Positions 13,094 to 31,127 of a stretch of DNA of 64,000 nt are shown here, piece by piece. Source of the stretch: Neocallimastix lanati (nom. inval.) (lineage: Eukaryota; Neocallimastigomycota; Neocallimastigomycetes; Neocallimastigales; Neocallimastigaceae). Position 1 is the first letter of the stretch. Every line of letters starts with the position of its first letter. The DNA lies in assembly GCA_016946835.1 (NCBI GenBank), contig JACVTC010000025.1, positions 1,452,501 to 1,516,500 of the forward strand, written 5' to 3'. The position numbers were made by a program, and so were the translations under genes. The notes beneath the pieces were generated by a model. It had not been told where the DNA came from. It did no database searches and worked only from the letters and a program-made list of their open reading frames with translations.

Positions 13094-14817
13094 ATGGCAG
13101 ACCAACAACAACATATTCCTCAAGCTACAACTGACCATCAAAATCAATTACAAGTCCAACAACAATTACAAGTATGGATATATTATTAATTATATATATT
13201 ATTGTTATATTATAAAACACTAAACTTATAAATATATATTTAAAAAATTACAAAATTAATTAAATTTTTCAAATAATTTACTTTTAAGGATGTAAGTTAT
13301 ATATATATAATTTAATTATTATTATACATAAGTATAATGTTTTTAATAAATATATATATATATATTTTTAAAATTTATATTAATTTTATATTAAATATAT
13401 ATGTATATGTTAAGGCTCAACAAACACATATAATTCAGGCTTTTTGGCAAAATCAATTACTTAATATTGAGCAAACCCAAACTGAGTTTAAAAGTCATTC
13501 TCTTCCAATTGCAAGAATTAAGAAAGTTATGAAAAGTGATGATGATGTTAAAACTTTGGTATAAATTTTTATAATTTTGTTATATATCAATTGTAAAATA
13601 TATATTTTTTATTAATATATATTACTTTTTTTTTAATATATTTTATATATCATTAGATGATTAGTGCTGAGGTATTGTAACAAATAATAATAATTATTAA
13701 TTGATAATATAAAATAATTATCAAATTTAATAATAAAAATACCAATTAATAATATCAATAATAATATAATTAATAGAAAAATGATTAATAAATAATAATA
13801 ATAATAATAATAAATAAATAAATAAATAAATAAATAACAAATAATAACAAATAATAATAAATAATAATAAATAATAATAAATAATAATAATTAATAATAA
13901 TTAATAATAATTAATAATAATTAATAATAATTAATAATAATTAATAATAACTAGGCACCAATGATTTTCGCTAAAGCCTGTGAAATTTTTATTGAAGAAG
14001 TATGAAATTTATATGATTTTAAAATATAATAAATATCAAAAATAATCATTAATATAATTATAATAATTTATTGTAGCTTACTCTAAGAGCTTGGATGCAT
14101 GCTGAAGAAAATAAGCGTAGAACTCTTCAGAAGAGTGATATTGCAACTGCTGTTTCAAAATCAGATATGTATGATTTCTTAATTGATATTGTACCTCGTG
14201 ATATTGATTTAATAAAGGCTTCTTCTAAGTCAAAAGGACCAGAAGTTCGTATTCATATTAATCTATATAATTATAATTATTTTAATATTATGTGTACTAA
14301 TTATTTTTTTATAATTGAAAAAAAAAAAAAAAAATAATGATTAGAATGAATTATTTGATCATTCTTATGGTTATTATCATGCTTCTCAAATACCGCAGTT
14401 TGCTGCTATTCCAACTGTAAATTTTATTTATATATGTTAATTTTTTATTATTAATTAAATATATAAAATATGGGAATCTTTTAAAATTTTAATAGTTTAT
14501 ATTTTATATATTAATTAACATTTAATATATTATCTCTATCTGATATTATATTTCGTATAATATATAATTTTTTTTTTCTTCTTCTTTATATTATTATTAT
14601 TATTATTATTATTATTTTATACCACACTCTATATATATATATATATTAGAATATTACTGAATATGCCTTCCAAGTTAATCAACACGAACAACTTCAACAA
14701 TATCATCTTCAACAACTTCAGCAATATCAACAACAACAACAGCAGCAGCAACAACAAGATACTTCACAAGTTCAAGGTCAATCTATGGACCAAAGAAATG
14801 ATATACAAAAATCATAA
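13094..14817 (+). CDS. HAP5: CCAAT-binding factor subunit NF-YC / HAP5
   Basis: Histone-fold subunit of the trimeric NF-Y (HAP2/3/5) complex, which binds CCAAT boxes in promoters. Exons 13094-13171, 13415-13558, 13657-13671, 13955-13999, 14077-14244, 14345-14416 and 14650-14817 join in phase to 229 aa. The core shows [48 protein letters not shown] and [31 protein letters not shown], diagnostic of NF-YC. Both ends are Gln-rich, as in transactivating tails. The third exon is a 15-nt microexon coding MISAE; without it the histone-fold helix would be broken. The donor at 14245 (GTTCGT) is weaker than the GTAAAT/GTATAT used elsewhere, so the GPE-NELFDH junction is less sure than the rest. Confidence 0.93.
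13888..13950. repeat. TTAATAATAA decamer array in NF-YC intron
   Basis: Repeated ATTAATAATA-type decamers directly before the acceptor of the exon at 13955, preceded by AAT/AAAT repeats from about 13790. Confidence 0.85.
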
Positions 14818-15446
14818 ACCTCTAATTTATTTAAATTAAACTAAACCTTCATTTTTATGAATAATAATCATTAATGAATTTTTTTTTTTTTTTTTTAAAA
14901 AAAAAATCAATTCTTTTGATTGACAAAGTTTTATGTTTATCTCATCGTTATTATTATTGTTTTATATTATATTTTTATTAATTAGTTATAAAACAATATA
15001 AAACGAAATAAATACGATTAAAAATATTTATTTTATTTTATTTTATTTTTTTTTTTTTTTAAAAATTTATTTTAATTTTTCATTTTATATTATGATATAA
15101 ACTATATATAAGTTTATATTTTTATTTTATATTAAAGTAATATTATATTAATAAGATGTAATAATATTATTATATTAGATATCATATATAATATTTTGTA
15201 TTTAAAATTCAATAAATTTCATAATATATTTAATATTTTATATTTTATTTTATTATTTAGAAGATAAAAATTAATTTATATAAAAATAAGTACATTAGTG
15301 TTAAATAATCTTTAATAATCCATTCATTATTATTTCTTGCTTTATATATTGAATTAATTATTAGCATAATAAATCAAGTAATTCTAATTCTTTTTTTTTT
15401 TTTTTTTAAAAAAATAATAAAAAAAAAATCTTTTATTGATATTATC

Positions 15447-15509
<63 letters not shown>

Positions 15510-16788
15510 TAAAATAATATTAATAATTAAAAATATAATAGTAATAATAAAGATGATATAGAGAATAAAAATAATTATATTATTATTATTAATAAACCAA
15601 AAAAAAAGAAATAATAGATGAATTGATCAATATTCAACAAATAATAAAAAGTAATTATTATTAATACAATATTGATTTATTATTATTTTTTTTTTTTTTT
15701 ATTTTTTTTTTTCAATTAATGAATGAATAAATTCTTTAAACCAGAATAAATATATTAAAACCTACTATATTATTATTAAAAAGTGTAAAATAATAATAAT
15801 AATGTTTTAATGAAGTGAGGAATATTATGATAATGTTTTTTTATTATGTATTTAAATTTCATTTTACATTCATACTAAAAAAAAAAAAAAAAAAAATTAT
15901 TATATAATACTGGATTAATTTAGAGTAAAAATAAGATTTATTAAAATATTATTTAATTACTGGAGATCAGAGAATATATCTAACATTAGAATTTATTAGA
16001 ATGAATATTATGGAAATAAAATTTACATTATTAAAATTAGCATTTATCATACTTTTTTAAAAGAATTTTGTATTGGCTTCACATTGAACTTTTTAATACT
16101 TTAATTATCAATAAATATTAATTTTCTTTTATATGATATAATAATGACATAATAAATGATAAATAACTAAATAAATAACTAAATAAATAACTATATAAAT
16201 AACTAATTAAATAACTAATTAAATAACTAATTAAATAACTAATTAAATAACTAAATAAATAGATAGATAAATAAATAATTTAAAATAAATAAATAGATAA
16301 AAAACAAATAAATAAATAGATAGATAGATAAATAAATAGATAAATTAATAAGTGATAAATAAATTAAAATATAACTAAGAGAATATGTTATTAATTAAAA
16401 AAAATATATATGCTATGAATTATGAAAAGAACATATTATAGATATAAATATATATATTAATATTGAATATTAAAAAAATAGAAAATTACTAAGCAAATTA
16501 ATAGTTTTATGTATCATACATTTTTTGAAATTTATTAAAAATATTAATTTAATTGTTAAAATAATTTATTTAGTTTAATTAAAATTTTTTTTTATTTTCT
16601 AATTAATTAGATAAAAAAAAATAATTTTTTTTTTAAAAATAAATTTTAATAATATAATAATATTATTAAATATAAATAAATAAAATAAAATAAATCATTT
16701 GTTAATTTTTAGAAAAAAAAAACTAAAGAAATATTGGCAATTTCATTTCTATAGTTTTAGCTTGAAATTATTTTATTAAAAAATCTTA
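14818..16788. other. Intergenic region between NF-YC and aminopeptidase gene
   Basis: Promoter side of the aminopeptidase gene. Holds a 57-nt A run at 15451-15507, further A/T runs, and a repeat of AACTAATTAAAT-type units at about 16160-16260 followed by AGAT/AAAT repeats. No gene recognised. Confidence 0.75.
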
Positions 16789-18076
16789 ATGGTTACTGAA
16801 ACTGAATTGAAATTTGTGGAGTCACTTAGTGGCAATTTAGATAATGTCACTAATTATTTTATTATTGGGGAAAAAAAGTATATTTCAGGAGAAATTAATC
16901 AACGTTTAAATTTAATCTTTTCAACTCAAGGGATAAATATTAATCAAGATTTATTAGAACCATTAAATGAAGATTCTTGCAAGTACATTAATCAATATGT
17001 TAAAGTTGATTCGAAATTAGTTGAAATTGCCTTTGCTAAAATTGATTCTAGAAAATCCAGAAATTTAGGTGTATGTAGATTAACATTATATTTATTTAAT
17101 CTAAAGATACATATAATAATATATTGTTGCTTGTTTTGTATTAAATTATAAACATTAATAATAATATATTATTGTTTGATTATAATAAAAAAAAAAAAAA
17201 AAAGTGTAGATTAAAATTTACATTTAAAATTTATTAATAAATTAATTATTGATAATTATTTTTATATTTTTTATTTTAAAATTAGATTATTAGATTTGAT
17301 AGCGCAGCTGATATTGTATCAAGACATTTAAATAAAGATAAAAATTGCTGTGTTGTTGCTTTAATTGATAATGCTGACCAAGCAAGATCAATTGGTGCTG
17401 CTATTTCCAGAAAATATCCATTATATAACAGAAAAACTGGTGGAAAGAATATCAAAAGAACTATTGTTGTTAATTATGTTGTTAATGATAATACAAAGGT
17501 TGACTATGAAGAAATTCAAGTTGTATCAAATGCTATCAGGTTTGCTTCTAGACTTGGGGATACTCCAGCAGAAGATATGAATCCTGTTCAAGGTTTGTAT
17601 TAATATTTAATAATTATATGTTTAATTTTGATAAAAGATTTGTGTTTAAATTTAAGATTAAATTTAAATGTAAAACCTAAAAATTGAAATTTAAAATTTA
17701 AAATTTGAAATTTAATTTTTAAAATTAAAATTTATATATTATTAAAATTTAAAAAATGAAATATAATTTATTTGAAAATGAAAAAATATAAACGAAAATG
17801 TAAATGAAAAACAATAAAAAATAAATACTAGTTGTTAAGGAAAGTGAAGAAGTTATTTCACGTTTAAAGAAGCTTAATAAAGAAGTCAATATTAATGTTA
17901 TTAAGGGTGAAGAATTACAAAATTTAGGTTTTGGAGGTATTTATGGTGTAGGAAAAGGTTCCAAATTCCCACCAGCTTTAATTATTTTACAATATACTAA
18001 TTCTAAAAACACTAAATCCATTGCTTGGGTTGGTAAGGGTATTACTTTTGATACTGGTAAGTATTTTTTTTTAAAA

Positions 18077-18114
<38 letters not shown>

Positions 18115-19182
18115 AAATATATGTATAAATTATTAATATATATATAATAAATTAATAAGGGGGTCTTTGTATTAAGTCTAGAGATGGTATGTGTACGATG
18201 AAACATGATATGGATGGTTCTGGTAGGTAGAAAAGAAAACAAAAAACGCATAAATAAATAATAAAAAAATAAAAAGAAAAGAACTATATATGTAAAGAAT
18301 TGTATTGATAATTTGCATTAATTTTATGTATTGATAATTATATATTAATAATTTTTTATAGCTGCTGTATTAGCTGCATTTGAAGCTGCTGTTTTATTAA
18401 ATTTAGATATAAATGTTTATGGTATCTTATGTGTTGCTGAAAATACCCCAGGACAATTTTCATATCGTCCAGGTATTAATAAAATATTTTAATGAATATA
18501 TAAATTACATAATTAGATTTCCAAAACAATTAAACCCAAATAAAATAATAGTTATTGTTTTTAAAATGTTCAAATATTTAATTTAAATATTAATTTCATA
18601 TTTAATACAAATTATTATAATTTTAATATAGATGATATTCTTACTCTTTATAGTGGAAAAACTGTTGAAATTAATAATACTGATGCTGAAGGTAGATTAG
18701 TTTTAAGTGATGGTATTTGCTATGCTACTAGAAATTTAAAGGCTGATTACGTAATGGATATTTCTACTCTAACTGGTGCTCAAAGTTATGCAACTGGTGT
18801 CTATCATACCGGTGTATTAACTCCATCTGAAACTTTTGAAAAGCAAATTCTTGATGCTGGTAAAGTTAGCGGTGATTTATGTTATCCATTAATTTATTGT
18901 CCAGAATTCTTTGGAGTTGATAAACAGTATTATAGTTCTGTTGCTGATATGAAAAACAGTGTTAAAGCTAGAAATAATGCTGCCAGTTCTTGTGCTGGTC
19001 ATTTCATTGAAGAACATCTTGATAAGGAATGGGTTGAAAACCAACGTAGTAAATATGGTGATGAACAATATATGTGGGCTCATTTAGATATTGCTTTTCC
19101 AGCTCTTGATTCAAATGATAGAGCTACTGGATGTGGTGTTCCATTATTTATTGAAGTAGCTAAGAAAATAATTCAATCTTAA
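16789..19182 (+). CDS. M17 family leucyl aminopeptidase, NPEPL1-like
   Basis: Di-metal cytosolic exopeptidase that removes N-terminal residues from peptides. Six exons (16789-17070, 17286-17592, 17832-18056, 18160-18222, 18362-18472, 18632-19182) join in phase to 512 aa. The N-terminal ~180 residues form the variable M17 domain. The catalytic domain shows VGKGITFDTGG (metal-binding Lys and Asp, residues ~261-273), MKHDMDGS, and the signature NTDAEGRL at ~345-352, followed by DISTLTGAQ. The C-terminal part (VADMKNSVKARNNAASSCAGHFI, HLDIAFP, RATGCGVPLF) is closer to animal NPEPL1 than to LAP3 or PepA. All metal and catalytic residues that I can place are present, so the enzyme should be active. 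Convergent with RAD3. Confidence 0.93.
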
Positions 19183-19312
19183 TAAATTAATTGAATAGAT
19201 TCAAAAAATCTTTATGTAAAATAAAATAATAAATAAATAAAAAATAAATAAATAAATAAATAACAACAACAACAACAACAACAACAAAAAAAAAAATAAT
19301 GCAAAATTAAAT

Positions 19313-19365
<53 letters not shown>

Positions 19366-19547
19366 CATATATAATCAAAAAACAAAAATAAAAAATAAAA
19401 TAAACCAAAAAAACAAAAATAAAAAATAAAATTCTAAAGTAAAAATTAATAAATATTTTATTATTATTATCTTTTCTTTTTGTATGTGTGTATGTGTTTT
19501 ATTAATAAATAATTTTAAATAAGTTTATTTCAAAAAATAGTAATATC

Positions 19548-19592
<45 letters not shown>

Positions 19593-19748
19593 GATATATT
19601 GAAATTTTAATAATTTAAATATTATAAAAAATAAAAAAAAAAAAAAATGTATAAAAATTTTATTTATTGATTTTAAATATATTTTATTATTTTAATTTAT
19701 TTTTATTGATAATAATTATTATTATGAATTTTTTTTTTTATTTTAATT
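19183..19748. other. Convergent intergenic region, aminopeptidase/RAD3
   Basis: Contains a CAA repeat (19262-19287), a long T run (about 19315-19363), and an ATT repeat at about 19552-19590. No gene seen. Confidence 0.8.
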
Positions 19749-25169
<5,421 letters not shown>

Positions 25170-25553
25170 TTTGAATAATTATTAAATAGTATGGACACTC
25201 AATTGAATTTTTTTTTTTTTTTGTTTAAAATAAAAAAAAATAGAAAAAAAGAAGGAAAGAAATATATATACAAAAACTTTAAAAATAAATTATTTATTTA
25301 TAATATTTCATTTAATATTTAAAATTCTTTAGATATTAATTTAATATGCTTTATTATTTGTACACTTTTGATATTTAATATTAAATTAGTTTTATTGATT
25401 TAAATATTAATTATATTTAAATAAAACAAAAATTTAATAAAAAAAAAAAAAAAAAAAAATTTATATAATTTTTTATACATTTTTATTTCAAATATAGATT
25501 AGATAAAAAAAAATTTTTCTAATTTTTTTTTTTTTTTTAAATCTGGTATTATA

Positions 25554-25599
<46 letters not shown>

Positions 25600-25754
25600 C
25601 AAAAATTAACTATTTTATTTATAAAATATTAATTATGGATTTAAATATTATGTGTTTTTTTATTAACTCAAGAAGGACACTGAATATAATTAATTAATAA
25701 TTTAATTATATATTTTAATTATAAGAAATGAGTAATATATTATGATTAAACCAA
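25170..25754. other. Intergenic: RAD3 promoter and QNG1 3' flank
   Basis: 585 bp of A/T-rich DNA with runs near 25439-25460 and 25570-25599. No coding signal. Confidence 0.75.
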
Positions 25755-27388
25755 TTAATAGTAAATAGTATCCTTATTAATAATTCGGGTTAAACCTCTG
25801 TAATTATCCTCCTTTCCTAAATTCCAAATATAAGTATCTATATCTGTTTCTAATATTTCATTATCCATATACTTTATATTTTGTTCTTTTAATTTATTTA
25901 CAATTCTTTCACAGGCTATAATTGAAGCTGCTCTAAGTTTAACATCCATATTGGTTTTTGACATATTTTCTTTTTGTTCAATAGACTTAAGAATTAGTGG
26001 TGATAGTTTAAGAACACCAAGATGATTTAAAAGAGTTGGAATAACATTATCAGCAAAAATTGTTAAATTTTCAACACCTTTAATATTAAATAAAGGATAT
26101 TTCTTATGGAAAGCCTTATGAAGACTATAAACAAAAAGTTGTGCTTTTTTAAATATAAATACCTCTGTAATAATAGATAAATTAAAAAAAAAAAAGTTAA
26201 ATTCTTTTAGCTTTAGTGAATTATTTAATAATAATTTTAATAATAAATATTAATTATAATAGTAAGTAAATTTCTGATTATAATAATAATAATAATAATA
26301 ATAATAGTAATAGTAATAGTAATGCTACTACTACTACTACTACTACTAATAACAATAATAATATTAATATTAATATTAGTAGTAATAATAAAATAATAAT
26401 ATTAATATTAATATTAGTAGTAATAATAAAATAATAATAACCTTTTCCATTAACAATGGCTGAATCTTGAAAGACAGTTAATACATTAATAATGCCCTTT
26501 AATATAACTTCAGCTCTGTTAACTTCATTTTTAGTAGAATTAATTAAATGCATAATAAATTGAGCGAGACTTTTATATCCACCCTTCTTTAAATCTAATG
26601 CAGTTTTATGAAATACATATTGTAATTTCTCGGCAAATTCACGAAGACAGTGTTTAGTACTAACAGTTACACCAGGCATATTTTCTTTTGTTTCCTCTTC
26701 ACCTAATAATGGAATTTGGAAAATCGAAGAAATATCGGAAATTGTTAGATTTGCCATATGATTTATAGTTCCATAATTCATTTTTGAAATATGCATACTA
26801 ATAATTCCAAATTTAATTGTATTAGCAGCACCCTTTTTATTATTCAAATAATTATTGATTATATATATAAATATTATTAAATATTTAATATCATGTCCAA
26901 TTCTATTTCTTATATTCATTTAAATATGTATATATTTAAACTTACTCTTTTACAGGCATCATGAAGTTCATCTCGCCAACCACTTCCAAAAGCTAATAAA
27001 GCATTTAATGCCACAAAATTTAACTCTTCTTCTAAAGTATCAAATTTTAAAGGAACCTTTAAAGGATTATTAGTATCATAATATTTTTTAAATGATTCAA
27101 AATTATTATTTTTTATCATTTCAATAAAACGGTTGATGCCTTCATCATTTATCTATCAAATAATTAAATCATATAAATTTTATTAGTTCAAAATTGATTA
27201 TTTACATTTTATTGATATCTAAAAATCTCTCTTCCATTTATAGTATAAATTAAAATGAAAAATATTTTTATTATATTCACTTCTATTGAACCATCTTTTT
27301 CGGTTTCATTATATAATTCTTTACAACTTCTTCTAATAGCTTCAATATAATCATCTTTTGGTAAAATTGGATCTTCTAAAGAAATCAT
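25755..27388 (-). CDS. QNG1: Queuosine 5'-phosphate N-glycosylase (queuosine salvage, DUF2419/C9orf64)
   Basis: Releases queuine from queuosine 5'-phosphate so that it can be reinserted at tRNA position 34 by TGT. Exons 27388-27281, 27152-26946, 26832-26442 and 26164-25755 join in phase to 371 aa (human 341). Family features: FVALNALLAFGSGWRDEL, the central VFIFKKAQLFV, LTIFADNVIPTLLNHLGVLKLS (Asp of the substrate pocket lies in the FAD motif), DVKLRAASIIACERI, and the C-terminal DTYIWNLGKE ... TIYY that mirrors human DYYLWDYARD ... CIYY. The start at 27388 is the first in-frame ATG; the extension to 27436 would need a TTG. Intron 3 holds AGT/ACT and ATT repeats. Divergent from PCC1. Queuine users among fungi are patchy, so presence here implies queuine uptake from bacteria or host. 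Confidence 0.9.
26281..26440. repeat. Compound AAT/AGT/ACT microsatellite in QNG1 intron 3
   Basis: AAT units, then (AATAGT)n and (CTA)n that can pair with each other as an inverted repeat, then two copies of an AATATTAATATTAGTAG-type unit. Confidence 0.8.
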
Positions 27389-27696
27389 TTTATATTTTTT
27401 CTTCTTCAAATATTTAATGAATTTTGAATTGAACAAATAAAAAACTTTATTTATTATTATTATTAAGACTTTTATTTTTATTATTATTATTATTTTTATT
27501 ATTATTAAATAGATTAGATTTTTTTAATATATAATTAATTAATTATTTTTTATATTATTTTTTAATTAAATATATTAATACACGTGAATTTATTCGTTTT
27601 TTTACTTTAATTAATGTGTTATGATTCATTAAAAAAATTTTTTTTTTTTCAATTTTTTATTATCTTAAAATTTTATTAATTATAGAATAAGATAAA
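27389..27696. promoter_or_regulatory. Shared divergent promoter region of QNG1 and PCC1
   Basis: 308 bp between the two start codons. It holds ATT repeats near 27455-27505 and one palindromic CACGTG at 27581-27586, a candidate bHLH (Cbf1/Pho4-type) site. No TATA element can be singled out in this base composition. Confidence 0.5.
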
Positions 27697-28234
27697 ATGT
27701 TCAAACATCAGTTGTAAATATAATTTTGAAATTCATTTTAAAATGCCATTATTTAATTCCTTATATATAATAAATTTTATTAACAAGAAATTTTGATTTT
27801 AAAATAGGTCAATAAAAATTTCATTTCCTGAAGATAAATATGCAGAAATTGCGTCAAGAACTTTAAATGTAGATAAAGAATTAAAAGAAGATATAATTAA
27901 AAGAACTATAACCACAGATAAAAATATATTAATTATGTAAATATATTTGTACAATTATATTCTTACAGAAAACAGAAAATTTTTGAAAAATATATATTAA
28001 TTATATTTTTACATTATTAACATTATTTTTTTTTTTTTTTTAAATATTTCTTTTAATCTGTTTTATTTTATTTTATTTTATTTTATTTTATTTATTTTAT
28101 ATTATAAATTCATTTTATTTTATGATAGAAATTTTGAAAGTACAAATGCAAAATCTTTAAGAACCTCTACTCAAAATTTAATGGAATTATTACATCTTAT
28201 TACAAAAACCATGAATGATTTCAAAGAAGCATAA
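27697..28234 (+). CDS. PCC1: KEOPS/EKC complex subunit Pcc1
   Basis: Small dimerising subunit of KEOPS, which makes t6A at position 37 of ANN-decoding tRNAs; its dimer links two Kae1 subunits. Exons 27697-27713 (17 nt), 27808-27936 and 28129-28234 join in phase to 83 aa, the usual length. The sequence LSIKISFPEDKYAEIASRTLNVDKELKE, then ILIINFESTNAKSLRTSTQNLMELLHLITKTM, shows the CTAG/Pcc1 beta-beta-alpha-beta-alpha pattern, with the SLRTSTNSxxxxL-type helix. It is too short and too split to be seen as one reading frame. The first exon MFKHQL is short but supplies the only ATG. Confidence 0.87.
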
Positions 28235-28259
28235 ATATTTTTATTAATAACATTTTAAA

Positions 28260-28307
<48 letters not shown>

Positions 28308-28647
28308 GGATAATTATAATTGTATTAAATTAATTTTATAATATTTATTTTTAAATTTGAAATTTAATTTAAAAATTTAAAAAGAAATTCAAATTTATAT
28401 AATTTAATTATTAATTTTTTTTTTTTTTATATTATTTTTTTTATAAAAATATAATAAAAATGATAAAATAATAAATAAATAAAAAAGAAAAAAGAAAAAA
28501 GAAAAAAGAACTCTATGTTTCTAAATTATGTAATTTTACTTTTTATTTTTTGATAAATTTCTATTATTGGAATCATAACTATTTTAATAAATATTTTTTT
28601 TTAATAATTTTTTTTATTATTTATAACATTTAATATAATTATATTAA

Positions 28648-28683
<36 letters not shown>

Positions 28684-28789
28684 TTATTTTGATTTATTTT
28701 GATTTATTGTATAAATTTTTATTAATTAAAAATAATATTGTTATTATATATAAATCTATTTGTTCAGTAAAATATTATTATAATTCAAA
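28235..28789. other. Intergenic region between PCC1 and DNAJC17-like gene
   Basis: AAT repeat at about 28262-28308, (GAAAAAA)n near 28484-28508, and T runs at about 28651-28680. No gene seen. Confidence 0.8.
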
Positions 28790-30049
28790 ATGGATGAAGA
28801 TTATTATGAATTATTTAATTTAAAGGTTGAATGTACTCAAAAGGAAATTAGAAAAGCTTACTAGTAAATATTTAATAATACTTAATATAACTAATATCTT
28901 AATCTAAATTATTATATTTATTGTTTTATTCTATTACATATTACAATATTTATAAATTAAAATTCAATTTTTTTTTTTTACCAAGAACTTTTTTTTTTAA
29001 TTTAAAATTTAATTTTAAAAATACTATAGTCATAAAGCATTAAAATATCACCCAGATAAAACAGGACCAGATGATAAGGAAGCAAGTAATAATAATACAT
29101 ACAATTTAGTCAATATTAAATTATTATGTATTAGTTTCTCTTGACTAAAAATTCTATTAAATATATAGCAAGAATTTTTTTGCATTTAACTAAGGCTTAT
29201 GAAGTATTAAGCGATCCAAAAAAAAGAAGAGAATATGATGAGAAATTGAAAGCAAAGTTACATCAAAAAGAAAGAATTGAAAAATTTGATGCTAAACGAA
29301 GACAAATGAAAGAAGGTATTCGAGAAAAAAAAAAAAAAAAAAAAAAAATTAAAAATTTTTATATTATTATTAAATTTTAATTGTAAATTTATTTTAGAAA
29401 ATTAATTTATATTCATTTATATTTACAAATATGAATATAAAAAGATTTGGATTTAAAAGAAAGGGCATATAAACGTCAAAAAACAGAAGAGGCTTTAACA
29501 AAGGAACAATTACAAAATGAAGTAAATATTATAAAATTAAATTTTAAGTAATTATATTCATTGCATTAATAATTTCAAATTTTTTAATTAAAATTTACAA
29601 ATCATATTGATATAAGATTAATAGATTAAGAGAAGAGGGAATTAGGATATTAAATCAAGCTTTAGAAGAAGAAGAAGAAAAACCTGTTAATATAGGTATA
29701 TAGTTACTGTTTATTTTTATTATTATTATTATTGTTGTTGTTATTTTTTTTTTTTATATTAATTTCTTAAATATATAGAATCCCAAATTTCAGATATGGA
29801 TAAGACACTAAAATTAAAATGGAAAAGTAAAAAATATACTTTTTCGCAAGAGGAATTAGAAGAAATTTTTTCAAAATATGGTAAAATAGAATATTTAATT
29901 TTATCTAAAAAGAAAGGAAATGCAGTCATCCAATTTAAATCTTTATATTCAGCAGTAATTATATACATATTAATATTATAAATTAATTTATATATTAATA
30001 TTTAATAATTAAAGAAATTAATTTCATTATATATATATTTATTAATTAC

Positions 30050-30080
<31 letters not shown>

Positions 30081-30653
30081 GTATTCAGTAATAGTTGATA
30101 AGCAAGAAAAATGCAATAAACTCATAAGTAAAATTGATATTTCATGGGCTAGTAAAGAAGAACCTGAAATAATAAAAAAATTTGAAAATAGTTTTAAAAA
30201 TGAATATAATAAATTCAGAAAAACTGTTCAAAGTAATAATATAAAAGATAATTCAAATACTTCTGAATCAAATAATAGTACTAATGATACTTCAACGAAA
30301 AACAGTAATAATAATAAAAGTAAAATAGAAGATATATTAAATGAACAGAAATCAAATATACCGGAATTTTCTTTTTCATCAAGTTCTTCTGGTTTTTCAT
30401 TTAATGCAACCGAGGTATATATTTATTTATAATTACAAAATTTAACAATATTTAACAATATGATACATATTAATTAAATATAATAAAAATTATTAATTAT
30501 CAATATTAATTTAAATTCAAATTTAAATCAAATTATTTCTAAAATTAATAGAAAATGAACATGAGCTTAGATGATTATGAAAATTATACTTTAATGAAAA
30601 TGAGAAAAATGAAACAAGAAAAAATGAAAGAAGACCTCTTAAATGAAAAATAA
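28790..30653 (+). CDS. DNAJC17: DnaJ/Hsp40 with RRM, DNAJC17-like spliceosome-associated co-chaperone
   Basis: J-domain protein; the animal DNAJC17 and fission yeast Cwf23 associate with the spliceosome. Exons 28790-28863, 29030-29085, 29169-29315, 29445-29521, 29617-29695, 29779-29954, 30082-30414 and 30552-30653 join in phase to 347 aa. The N-terminal J domain has MDEDYYELFNL, HPD at residues 32-34 (YHPDKTGPDD) and KAYEVLSDPKKRREYD. A charged coiled coil follows (LHQKERIEKFDAKRRQMKEDLDLKERAYKRQKTEEAL). Then comes an RRM (LKLKWKSKKYTFSQEELEEIFSKYG, GNAVIQFKSLYSA), a Ser/Asn-rich linker and a Met/Lys-rich end. The J-domain, coiled-coil, RRM order is that of DNAJC17. The gene itself is heavily intronic. 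Confidence 0.92.
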
Positions 30654-31127
30654 TTAAAGGATATTTATATATATATAAAGAATTATAGCATACATATTAA
30701 ATAAAATGTATATACTGATATATGTATATTTATCAGAAAAACATTATTTATTTATTGGAAAAACAAAATTTATAATACATATATTAATAAAAATTAAAAT
30801 TTAATAAAATATATAAAATGAATTTTTTTTTAATTTAATTTATTTTTTTCATTACTATTTTTTTTATTAGAATTGATAATATTATAATATATAATTTTTA
30901 TTTTTTATTTTTTATTTTTTATTTTTTATTTTTTTTTTTTTTTAATATTTGCATTATAAAAAAATTTTATCAATTAAATAGTTATTGTTATTTTTACAAT
31001 TTTTATGATTTCAAAAAAAGTATATTTATTAATCGGATATTTATTAATTATGCATTATTTTGTTATGGAATACATAAAGTTATATTAATACGATAAAATT
31101 ATATTTTATCATATTTTATCATATTAA
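30654..31127. other. Convergent intergenic region, DNAJC17/MESH1
   Basis: 474 bp of AT-rich DNA with TTTTTA repeats at 30898-30935. Nothing else recognised. Confidence 0.8.

Noticed and set aside
17277-17285. Aminopeptidase splice junction using the donor at 17069 (GTGTAT)
   Set aside because: That donor puts a stop codon in frame; GTATGT two bases on gives an open, conserved junction.
27389-27436. N-terminal extension of QNG1 by 16 residues
   Set aside because: It would need a TTG start, and the extension is low-complexity; ATG at 27388 fits the family.
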